The notes under the pieces are model-generated. The model searched no databases, was not told the origin of the DNA, and worked only from the letters and a program-made list of their open reading frames with translations. Shown piece by piece: positions 54,190-61,819 of a stretch of 64,000 bases of DNA. The DNA lies in assembly GCF_000620865.1 (NCBI RefSeq), contig NZ_KK211190.1, positions 757,971-821,970 on the forward strand, in the 5' to 3' direction. Positions within the stretch are counted from its first letter, which is position 1. Every line of letters starts with the position of its first letter. A program made the position numbers and the translations under genes. Origin of the DNA: Exiguobacterium sibiricum 7-3. GTDB taxonomy: Bacteria > Bacillota > Bacilli > Exiguobacteriales > Exiguobacteriaceae.

Positions 54190-55275
54190 ATGGATCAACA
54201 TGCAGAATTAAAACGTTTACGGGATGAACTTGATTTAGTGAACGCTGAGTTGCTGGCGTTAATTAATAAACGAGGGGAAATAGCGGTTGAAATCGGTAAA
54301 GTAAAACGTGCCCAGGGAATCGATCGGTATGATCCGGTCCGTGAACGTCAGATGCTTGAATCGATTGCAGCGAGCAATCATGGTCCATTTGAAACAGGAC
54401 GCCTACAGCACGTATTTAAAGAAATTTTCAAAGCCTCGCTTGAACTTCAAGGAGAGGATCGAACACGGAAGTTGTTGGTGTCTCGAAAACAAAAACCGAC
54501 GAATACGATCATTCGTATCGGGGATGATGTGATTGGTGACGGTTCCCAACAATTAATTGCAGGTCCGTGTGCGGTCGAAAGTGAGGAACAGGTCTTTGAG
54601 GTGGCAGAACAACTTGCGAAACATGGTGTCCGCTTCATGCGCGGCGGTGCTTACAAACCGCGGACATCACCATATGATTTCCAAGGTCTTGGATTAGACG
54701 GATTAAAAATGTTGAAAAAAGCAGCTGATGCCCATGGTCTTCATGTCATCACTGAAATCATGACACCAAGCGCAGTCGAGTCAGCTCTGCCTTATGTGGA
54801 CATCATTCAAGTCGGTGCCCGCAATATGCAAAACTTCGACTTGTTGAAAGAAGTAGGACGAACGAACAAGCCGGTTCTGTTGAAACGGGGCTTATCGGCT
54901 ACACTTGAAGAGTTCATGTACGCTGCTGAATACATCATGGCAAGCGGGAATGAACAGGTCATCCTATGCGAACGCGGAATTCGGACGTATGAACGGGCGA
55001 CCCGCAATACACTCGATATCTCTGCCGTTCCGATTCTAAAACAAGAAACACATCTTCCGGTCATGGTGGATGTGACCCATTCGACGGGCCGTAAAGATTT
55101 ACTTCTTCCGACTGCAAAAGCAGCATATGCCATCGGAGCAGACGCCGTTATGGTAGAGGTCCATCCGTTTCCGGCGCTTGCGTTATCGGATGCGAACCAA
55201 CAACTAGATTTTAATGAGTTCGATTCGTTCATCGAGAATCTGACTTCTACTTTTCCGGCACTAAACGTTCAATGA
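54190..55275 (+). CDS. aroA: Chorismate mutase/DAHP synthase fusion
   Basis: The 361-residue bifunctional enzyme has an AroQ-type chorismate mutase domain (about 1-90: [19 protein letters not shown]) fused to a type I beta (KDO8PS-like) DAHP synthase (about 105-355: [47 protein letters not shown]). It is the B. subtilis AroA (AroG) arrangement, in which the mutase domain gives feedback control by chorismate or prephenate. Position before ccpA also matches. Confidence 0.94.
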   Translation: MDQHAELKRLRDELDLVNAELLALINKRGEIAVEIGKVKRAQGIDRYDPVRERQMLESIAASNHGPFETGRLQHVFKEIFKASLELQGEDRTRKLLVSRKQKPTNTIIRIGDDVIGDGSQQLIAGPCAVESEEQVFEVAEQLAKHGVRFMRGGAYKPRTSPYDFQGLGLDGLKMLKKAADAHGLHVITEIMTPSAVESALPYVDIIQVGARNMQNFDLLKEVGRTNKPVLLKRGLSATLEEFMYAAEYIMASGNEQVILCERGIRTYERATRNTLDISAVPILKQETHLPVMVDVTHSTGRKDLLLPTAKAAYAIGADAVMVEVHPFPALALSDANQQLDFNEFDSFIENLTSTFPALNVQ

Positions 55276-55432
55276 TTTTCTAAAAAGGCTGTTCTTTAGC
55301 GAATGAGAACGTTTTACAATGAGGGAAGAATGGGAAAAGAAAGTTATCTTTTCCTGTCTTCCTTTCGTGTTGCCTAAAAATGAAAACAAGAATGAAAACA
55401 AAATGGTTGTCTAAAATAAGGAGGAATTTGTT

Positions 55433-56443
55433 TTGAACAGTAATATAACGATTTATGATGTAGCCCGGGAAGCGGCCGTCTCCATGGCGACCGTCTCGCG
55501 TGTAGTAAATGGAAATCCGAACGTCAAACCGTCGACGCGGAAAAAAGTACAGGATGCCATCGATCAACTCGGCTACCGTCCGAACGCAGTCGCACGAGGT
55601 CTTGCCAGTAAGAAAACGACGACTGTCGGTGTCATCGTACCGGATATTTCAAATATCTTTTTTGCAGATTTAGCACGGGGAATTGAAGACGTTGCAACGA
55701 TGTACAAATACAATATCATCTTATGTAATTCGGATCAAAATCCTGAAAAAGAAATTCATCTGTTGAATACGTTACTTGGTAAACAAGTGGATGGAATCAT
55801 CTTCATGGGTGGACGTCTTCACGAAGATCTTGTCCGTGAATTTAAAACATCTCCTGTTCCAATCGTGTTGGCGGCTACTTTAAATCAAGATTATGATCTT
55901 CCAGCCGTTAATATTGATTACGAAAGTGCTGCGCATGATGCTGTAAAATCTCTGATTGACAATGGTCATAAACGGATCGGATTCATTACAGGTCCACTTG
56001 AACAACAGATTAACGGAGAAAAGAAATTTGCCGGTTACCGGAGCGCCTTGGAAGAAGCAAATTTACCGTTTGATGAGCAAAACGTTGTCCTTGGAAACTA
56101 TACGTACGATTCAGGCATGAAGGCGATGAATCAATTACTTGAACTCGGCGATGCTTGTCCGCGTGCGATTTTTGCAGGGACGGATGAAATGGCGCTTGGT
56201 GTCATTCACGCTCTTCAAGACGCCGGTCATCAAGTTCCAGACGACTTTGAAGTCATCGGACATGATAATACCCGTCTTGCGACGATGATTCGTCCGAAAC
56301 TGACGACGGTCGTTCAACCGATGTATGATATCGGGGCAGTTTCGATGCGTTTACTAACGAAGATTCTTAACAAAGAAGAAATTGAGACAAATGATGTAAC
56401 GTTACCACACCGGATTGAAAAACGTGATTCTACACGTTCTTGA
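55433..56443 (+). CDS. ccpA: Catabolite control protein A
   Basis: The 336-residue LacI/GalR-family regulator has an N-terminal HTH and hinge ([28 protein letters not shown]) and a periplasmic-binding-protein-like core that contacts HPr-Ser-P. Its start is TTG, preceded by AAGGAGG. It follows aroA as in B. subtilis. It binds cre sites to repress or activate carbon genes. cre-like sites lie beside pckA, alsS and acsA within this window. Confidence 0.95.
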   Translation: MNSNITIYDVAREAAVSMATVSRVVNGNPNVKPSTRKKVQDAIDQLGYRPNAVARGLASKKTTTVGVIVPDISNIFFADLARGIEDVATMYKYNIILCNSDQNPEKEIHLLNTLLGKQVDGIIFMGGRLHEDLVREFKTSPVPIVLAATLNQDYDLPAVNIDYESAAHDAVKSLIDNGHKRIGFITGPLEQQINGEKKFAGYRSALEEANLPFDEQNVVLGNYTYDSGMKAMNQLLELGDACPRAIFAGTDEMALGVIHALQDAGHQVPDDFEVIGHDNTRLATMIRPKLTTVVQPMYDIGAVSMRLLTKILNKEEIETNDVTLPHRIEKRDSTRS

Positions 56444-56450
56444 TGAAGCA

Positions 56451-56494
56451 AAAAAGTCTGTTCTTTTTCAATCGAAAAAGAACAGACTTTTTTT
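56451..56494. terminator. Bidirectional terminator
   Basis: AAAAGTCTGTTCTTTTTC pairs with GAAAAAGAACAGACTTTT around AATC, with A and T runs on both sides. Confidence 0.92.
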
Positions 56495-56498
56495 ATGG

Positions 56499-57260
56499 TC
56501 ATGGCTTAACTAAAATCGTTTGGTCTTGATGGTGATGCAATTGATCATTCTCGACATGAAGGCGGATAATTGTCTCCCCTGGATGTGTCAACGAAACTTC
56601 GCCTGCATATTGATCCGATTTTTTAGTGAGCGGCAGATACGTATGTTTTTCAATACCGGGTTCGATGACTTCAATTTGAACATCTGCCTTGAGCGGCTTG
56701 CCGTTCAGGAAGACATGAAAGGGGACGGGGAGTTTTGCCCCGGCTTTCATTGTTTTAGCGCCCATATAATGAACAGATAATCCTTCGACGGTAGCGTGTT
56801 CATGTGCCTGTTCAGTCGTGTTCTTTTTCGTGTCTTCATGCGAGTGATCCATAACGACGAATGAGATCTTATCCATATGGTGAAGTCCGTTTTTATCATT
56901 GATATGATAAAGTCCTTCATATTCGCCTTCAGCAAGCTTGGCTTCGGCTTGATAAGTACCTGTCTTTTTTAATGCCGCTTTAAACTTTTGATGAACCGCT
57001 TCTTTTTCATCAGCTTTCCAGACTTCAAAAGCTACGTTTTCCAGATTAACAGCCTTCTTATTCTCAAGTGCTGTCGCTTGGAAAACTACTTTTTGATTTT
57101 CCATCGTCTTCGCCGGTACATCAACCGTGACGTCGACTGGTTTTTTTCCGGATCCTTGCATTGTATCATGATCCATCGCTTGTTTGTCATTCGCGCATCC
57201 GGCAAGTAAAAGTCCTGTCGCGAAGAACATCCCCATGAAGCTCATTGTTTTTTTCTTCAA
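56499..57260 (-). CDS. His-rich lipoprotein with two YtkA-like domains
   Basis: The 253-residue protein has a lipoprotein signal (hydrophobic core then LLAGC) and is probably tethered outside the membrane. Two immunoglobulin-like YtkA/FixH-type domains follow (about 45-140 and 160-253). His-rich clusters (MDHDTMQ, MDHSHED, EHATVE, LHHHQDQ) suggest binding of copper or another metal, but this is only inference. TTG 57260 was chosen because GGGGGA lies 7 bases upstream and gives MKKKTMSFMG. It is convergent with ccpA and downstream of acuC. Confidence 0.72.
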   Translation of the reverse strand: MKKKTMSFMGMFFATGLLLAGCANDKQAMDHDTMQGSGKKPVDVTVDVPAKTMENQKVVFQATALENKKAVNLENVAFEVWKADEKEAVHQKFKAALKKTGTYQAEAKLAEGEYEGLYHINDKNGLHHMDKISFVVMDHSHEDTKKNTTEQAHEHATVEGLSVHYMGAKTMKAGAKLPVPFHVFLNGKPLKADVQIEVIEPGIEKHTYLPLTKKSDQYAGEVSLTHPGETIIRLHVENDQLHHHQDQTILVKP

Positions 57261-57369
57261 CACGGATTCCCCCAATTTTCGTTTACTAAATAAAGTAATG
57301 AAAGCTTATTCAGTATAACAAGAACTTGTGAAGTGCCCGCGAAGTAATTGTGAAAAGAACAAGACATTT

Positions 57370-58563
57370 TCAATCGTTTGAATAAGGGGAGGAGAACGAT
57401 AAGTGTTCTTTTTTAGAATCGTCGACAAACGGCCACAGTAATCGTTTGACGGTCTCCCAGTTTTTTTCTTCAATTTCCGGACGGCGAGGAATCATCGGGT
57501 AAAGCGGAACAGGGTCGGCCCACGTCATTGGAACGGTTGGACTTTCTTTTTGCCATCGCTTAATCCATTCTTCCGGAAGGTTTCCCCGAAAAGGAGATTT
57601 ATTTGTCAAAGCGGCAAATACTTGACTCCAGGCGCGGGGGACGACACGGTACCAGTCATAACCGCCACCACCTAAAGCTACAATCCGGCCGTCTGTGTAC
57701 CGGTCAGCAGCCTCAACAGCGATTTGTGGAATCTGTTCGTAGCTCTCCATCGTTAACGACAGATGGGTCAAGGGATCAAGTGCATGTGCATCCGCGCCAT
57801 TTTGAGTAATGATCAAATCCGGTTTAAAGAGTTCGCACGCTTCAAACAAGACTGTCCGGTAGGCATGTAAAAAAGAAGCATCTTCCGTAAAGGCGTCAAA
57901 GGGAACGTTCCAGCTCCATCCATACCCTTCCTCTGCGCCACGCTCCGTCACCATTCCGGTTCCGGGAAACAAATAACGTCCGGTTTCGTGAAGCGACAAC
58001 GTCATGACATCCGCCTGATTGTAAAAAGCCCACTGAACCCCATCGCCATGATGGGCATCGGTATCAACATATAAAATCCGACAGTTATATTTTTGAATCA
58101 TAGCTGCCATCGCGACGGCAGTATCGTTGTAGATACAAAAGCCGGAAGCCCGTCCCCGGAAGCCATGATGCAGACCTCCTCCGATATGGAACGTTCGCCG
58201 GTATTGACCGGACAGGACCAGTTCACAGGCTTCGATTGTTCCACCGACAAGTAAGGCAGCACTCTCATGCATCTGATCAAAAAGTGGCGTGTCTTCGGTT
58301 CCTAATCCGTACATTTGAGCCTTCATTGGAGAGAGTTCGCCGTGTCCTGCGAGTTTCACCGCCTGTATGTAATCCGGATCATGAATCAACGATAATTCCT
58401 CGTCTGTTGCCGGACGGGGGGCGATGCAGTCGACATTCTCGAGAGCACCGGTTGCTTCCAATAAGGACAGTGTTAATTCGAGACGGATAGGATTAAACGG
58501 ATGGGAGTCGGAGAACCGGTAGGCGGCCTCTTCTTTGCTATAAAGATAAGCAAACTCTTTCAT
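57370..58563 (-). CDS. acuC: Acetoin utilization protein AcuC (deacetylase)
   Basis: The 397-residue class I histone-deacetylase-like protein has the metal and catalytic residues in GGGLHHGFRG near 130, DTDAHHGDGVQ near 167 and GGGGYDW near 300. In B. subtilis AcuC deacetylates lysine of acetyl-CoA synthetase, reversing AcuA. It overlaps the acuB end by 4 bases and is the last gene of acuABC. No typical terminator is seen before the next gene. Confidence 0.92.
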   Translation of the reverse strand: MKEFAYLYSKEEAAYRFSDSHPFNPIRLELTLSLLEATGALENVDCIAPRPATDEELSLIHDPDYIQAVKLAGHGELSPMKAQMYGLGTEDTPLFDQMHESAALLVGGTIEACELVLSGQYRRTFHIGGGLHHGFRGRASGFCIYNDTAVAMAAMIQKYNCRILYVDTDAHHGDGVQWAFYNQADVMTLSLHETGRYLFPGTGMVTERGAEEGYGWSWNVPFDAFTEDASFLHAYRTVLFEACELFKPDLIITQNGADAHALDPLTHLSLTMESYEQIPQIAVEAADRYTDGRIVALGGGGYDWYRVVPRAWSQVFAALTNKSPFRGNLPEEWIKRWQKESPTVPMTWADPVPLYPMIPRRPEIEEKNWETVKRLLWPFVDDSKKEHLSFSSPYSND

Positions 58564-59192
58564 CGGCTCATATCAGGACCGACCACGTCAAATCCTTCCT
58601 TTCGTAATTTTTCGATGACACGAATTGGATTCATCGTTTGGACACGAAAAGCGACGATTCGGACGTACGGGTCGTTTGTCGGATAGACTAAGACATTTAA
58701 GATGTTAACGTTTGTTTTCGCCAGGAGTCCGGCGATTTTAGCAAGCGTTCCTGCCGTGTTTTCGACGCGGACTTCGATTTGTGAACTCGGTTCGAGTGCG
58801 CCGGTCAATTGGACGAAGGTCCGCAACAAATCCGTTTCTGTTATTAGACCGACCAAGCGACGTCCCCGAACAATCGGAAGACAGGAGAGACGGTGTTCGT
58901 AAAACAAGACGGCCGCATCTTCGATGAAGTCAAGCGGATGAGCCGTAATTGGTGTTCGTTGCATGATGCTAGAAACGGCATTTTGCTGATCATTTAAAAA
59001 AGTTTCCGGGTGAAAGACGCTGCTTGCACTTTGCATCTCCCGCAGACCAATCAAGCCTAGCAGTTCCTGTCGGGCGTTCGTCACAGGCAGGTGACGAATC
59101 TGGTGACGGCGCATCAACTCAGCGGCATGAGCAATCGAGTTTGTAGGTTGAATAGTAATACAATGTGTCTTCATGATTTGTTCGATTAACAT
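58560..59192 (-). CDS. acuB: Acetoin utilization protein AcuB (CBS-ACT)
   Basis: The 210-residue protein has two CBS domains (about 5-60 and 70-125, which bind adenine nucleotides) followed by a C-terminal ACT domain (about 137-200, IEVRVENTAGTLAKIAGLL). This matches B. subtilis AcuB. It probably senses energy state for the acetylation switch. It lies between acuA and acuC in one operon, overlapping acuC. Confidence 0.92.
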   Translation of the reverse strand: MLIEQIMKTHCITIQPTNSIAHAAELMRRHQIRHLPVTNARQELLGLIGLREMQSASSVFHPETFLNDQQNAVSSIMQRTPITAHPLDFIEDAAVLFYEHRLSCLPIVRGRRLVGLITETDLLRTFVQLTGALEPSSQIEVRVENTAGTLAKIAGLLAKTNVNILNVLVYPTNDPYVRIVAFRVQTMNPIRVIEKLRKEGFDVVGPDMSR

Positions 59193-59203
59193 GCGAGCCC
59201 TCC

Positions 59204-59836
59204 TTAATCGTACATGAAGCGACGACGGAGCCGTAACGCATCAAAATGCGCAACGACTTCAGGTGCGACATGTTTACCGATCCGTGCCATCAAACAATTG
59301 GCAGGATGCGAGGCGATTTCTGGATCATCCGTCGGGAAAAAGACTAGCCCACCGTGGTTCATCATTTTTTCCATGATTTTACGGTAGTCCCAAACGGATA
59401 AACCACTTCCTTTTAAATCCCAATGCCAATAATATTCTGTCGTTAAAATTAAATACTGTTCCATCGCTGGATCAAGCATCGAAACTTCGAGAAGCTTTTT
59501 ACCGATTTGCTGCCCACGAAAACGGGCGGCTACTTCGATGGCGCCGAGCTCTAGAATATACGGATTGTTCCCCTCGCTCCATGTCTCATAAGGGTCGGGA
59601 TATAGAAAGGTTACATAGCCGATGATGTCATTTCCTTGTCGTGCGATGATGATACGTCCTTCTTCCAAAGCAGCGATTTCAACGAGTGCTTCAAGCTGTT
59701 CCGCGGGTTGTCGAAAAGCTGTTAGCCCTGGATCAAGTGTATAAGTAGCAAGTACCTGGCTTGTGACCGGTCCTTCAATTTCCACTGGACCAAGCGATGT
59801 TTCATGAGTACGATGATTGAATTGTTTTTCAAACAT
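59204..59836 (-). CDS. acuA: Acetyltransferase AcuA
   Basis: The 210-residue GNAT protein acetylates acetyl-CoA synthetase to inactivate it. The acetyl-CoA motif is ARFRGQQIGKKLLE near 120. The ATG at 59836 was chosen because it gives the 210-residue length of B. subtilis AcuA and follows an AGGTGG RBS; upstream codons lie over the divergent promoter. It is divergent from its target gene acsA. Confidence 0.92.
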   Translation of the reverse strand: MFEKQFNHRTHETSLGPVEIEGPVTSQVLATYTLDPGLTAFRQPAEQLEALVEIAALEEGRIIIARQGNDIIGYVTFLYPDPYETWSEGNNPYILELGAIEVAARFRGQQIGKKLLEVSMLDPAMEQYLILTTEYYWHWDLKGSGLSVWDYRKIMEKMMNHGGLVFFPTDDPEIASHPANCLMARIGKHVAPEVVAHFDALRLRRRFMYD

Positions 59837-59922
59837 GTAAGCGTCACCACCTTCCTGTTCATTATAATCGAAAGCAGAGAAAGAAAGAGAGGGATTTTTT
59901 AACAAATTGGCGGCAAATGGAT

Positions 59923-59950
59923 TGAACTACACGATAACTAGCTTATAATG
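59923..59950 (+). promoter_or_regulatory. Sigma-A promoter of acsA
   Basis: TTGAAC (59923-59928) and TATAAT (59945-59950) are 16 bases apart, about 33 bases before the acsA start. A minus-strand TATAAT at 59861-59866 probably serves acuABC. Confidence 0.65.
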
Positions 59951-59982
59951 TAGGAGAGAACAGCGAAGGGGAGGAACGAGAC

Positions 59983-61686
59983 ATGAAAGTTTTGAAAGCG
60001 CTTCCGGGGAAGCATTGGTTATCCGAATATGATGGTTCAGATTCATATGATTGGCAAGAAGCGGAACAATATTTTTCGTGGTCGACGACGGGGAAAGTCA
60101 ATATGGCCTACGAAGCAATCGATCGTCATGCTGAAGGTGAACGTGCCAATAAGACGGCACTGATTTATTTCGACGGGACAACAGAACAAACATTTACGTA
60201 TGCCGATATGAAACGAATGACAAATAAAGCGGCCAACGTCCTGAAAGAAGCAGGCGTCGAAGCAGGAGATCGAATTTTCATTTTCATGCCACGTTCTCCG
60301 GAATTGTATTTTGCCTTACTCGGTGCTTTGAAGGTTGGTGCAATCGTCGGTCCGCTATTTGAAGCATTCATGGAACAAGCAGTCCGGGATCGCTTACTGG
60401 ATTCGGAAGCAAAAATGCTGATTACGACAAAAGCTTTATTACCGCGGGTTCCTGTTGATGAACTGACATCACTTGAACAGATTTTGCTAGTCGATGACGC
60501 CGTCGAGGAAAAGGATAAAATTAAAGATTTCCGACTGGCTTTTAGTCAAGCGTCTGAATCGTTTGAGCCGGTTTGGCTTGACCGGGAAGACGGTTTGATT
60601 CTTCATTATACATCGGGTTCGACCGGGAAACCGAAAGGCGTTTTGCATGTCCAGAATGCAATGATTCAACATATGATGACAGGGCGATGGGTACTCGATT
60701 TACAAGAAGAAGATGTTTATTGGTGTACTGCTGATCCAGGGTGGGTCACGGGGACGAGCTACGGTATCTTTGCACCTTTCTTGAACGGTGCGACAAATGT
60801 CGTTGTGGGCGGTCGTTTTAATCCGGACTTCTGGTACAGTATCATCGAAAAATATAAAGTAACAGTGTGGTACAGTGCACCAACTGCTTTTCGGATGTTG
60901 ATGGGTGCTGGTGCGGAAGTCGCGAATACACATGATTTGTCCAGTTTACGGCATGTCCTTTCGGTCGGGGAACCACTGAATCCGGAAGTCATCCGGTGGG
61001 GGAAAGAAGCTTTCGATCAACGTATTCATGATACGTGGTGGATGACTGAGACCGGTGCAATGATGATCTGTAACTACAAATCAATGGACATCAAACCAGG
61101 ATCGATGGGGAAACCGATTCCGGGAACGAAAGCGGCGATTGTAGATGATCAAGGAAACGAGTTACCTCCTTTCCGGATGGGGAATTTAGCGTTAAAAACA
61201 CCATGGCCATCGATGATGCGGCAAATTTGGAACAATCCACAAAAATACGAGTCGTATTTCTTCAAAGGATGGTATGTATCCGGCGATTCAGCTTATATGG
61301 ATGATGAAGGATACTTTTGGTTCCAGGGTCGTGTCGATGATGTCATCATGACTGCCGGAGAACGTGTTGGACCGTTCGAAGTAGAAAGCCGCTTGGTTGA
61401 ACATCCGGCTGTTGCAGAAGCGGGTGTCATCGGGAAACCGGATCCGGTTCGTGGTGAAATCATTAAAGCCTTCATCTCATTAAGAGATGGTTATGAGCCG
61501 ACAGAAGAACTCAAACAAGAAATCCAAAAATTCGTCAAAGAGGGGCTGGCAGCTCATGCGGCTCCGCGTGAAATCGACTTCCGCGACAAACTGCCGAAAA
61601 CACGCAGTGGTAAAATCATGCGTCGTGTCTTAAAGGCTTGGGAATTGAATCTCGAAGCTGGAGATCTTTCGACGATGGAAGACTAA
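59983..61686 (+). CDS. acsA: Acetyl-CoA synthetase
   Basis: The 567-residue AMP-forming enzyme converts acetate, ATP and CoA to acetyl-CoA. The motifs YTSGSTGKPKG near residue 207 (ATP binding), WWMTETGAM near 352, GWYVSGDSAYMDDEGYFWF near 430 (hinge region) and the acetylatable lysine in KTRSGKIMRR near 547 are present. AcuA targets that lysine. It is divergent from acuABC. The length fits the Bacillus enzyme (about 572). Confidence 0.95.
   Translation: MKVLKALPGKHWLSEYDGSDSYDWQEAEQYFSWSTTGKVNMAYEAIDRHAEGERANKTALIYFDGTTEQTFTYADMKRMTNKAANVLKEAGVEAGDRIFIFMPRSPELYFALLGALKVGAIVGPLFEAFMEQAVRDRLLDSEAKMLITTKALLPRVPVDELTSLEQILLVDDAVEEKDKIKDFRLAFSQASESFEPVWLDREDGLILHYTSGSTGKPKGVLHVQNAMIQHMMTGRWVLDLQEEDVYWCTADPGWVTGTSYGIFAPFLNGATNVVVGGRFNPDFWYSIIEKYKVTVWYSAPTAFRMLMGAGAEVANTHDLSSLRHVLSVGEPLNPEVIRWGKEAFDQRIHDTWWMTETGAMMICNYKSMDIKPGSMGKPIPGTKAAIVDDQGNELPPFRMGNLALKTPWPSMMRQIWNNPQKYESYFFKGWYVSGDSAYMDDEGYFWFQGRVDDVIMTAGERVGPFEVESRLVEHPAVAEAGVIGKPDPVRGEIIKAFISLRDGYEPTEELKQEIQKFVKEGLAAHAAPREIDFRDKLPKTRSGKIMRRVLKAWELNLEAGDLSTMED
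59994..60007. promoter_or_regulatory. cre-like site at the acsA start
   Basis: TGAAAGCGCTTCCG matches the cre consensus at 12 of 14 positions and lies just inside the acsA coding start, about 45-55 bases after the -10. This is a typical place for CcpA roadblock repression. Binding is inferred. Confidence 0.5.
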
Positions 61687-61697
61687 GTTTATCTTAC

Positions 61698-61748
61698 AAA
61701 AACAGACCACTTATTTCCGGAAACATCGGAAGTAGGTGATCTGTTTTT
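61698..61748 (+). terminator. Terminator of acsA
   Basis: AAAAACAGA pairs with TCTGTTTTT, with inner pairing of CACTTATTTCCG and CGGAAGTAGGTG, followed by T-rich sequence. Confidence 0.85.
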
Positions 61749-61766
61749 GGTTTTGAACGGAACGCT

Positions 61767-61803
61767 AAAAAAACACCGACTCTTTCTGTAGAGTCGATGT
61801 TTT
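61767..61803 (-). terminator. Terminator of the penicillin-binding protein gene
   Basis: AAACACCGACTC and GAGTCGATGTTT pair, and on the minus strand a run of seven T follows. Confidence 0.85.
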
Positions 61804-61819
61804 AGTGACGGAATTTAGA

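Noticed and set aside
55290-55320. cre-like sequence TGAGAACGTTTTAC before ccpA
   Set aside because: Three of the 14 consensus positions do not match, including conserved ends, so autoregulation is not claimed.
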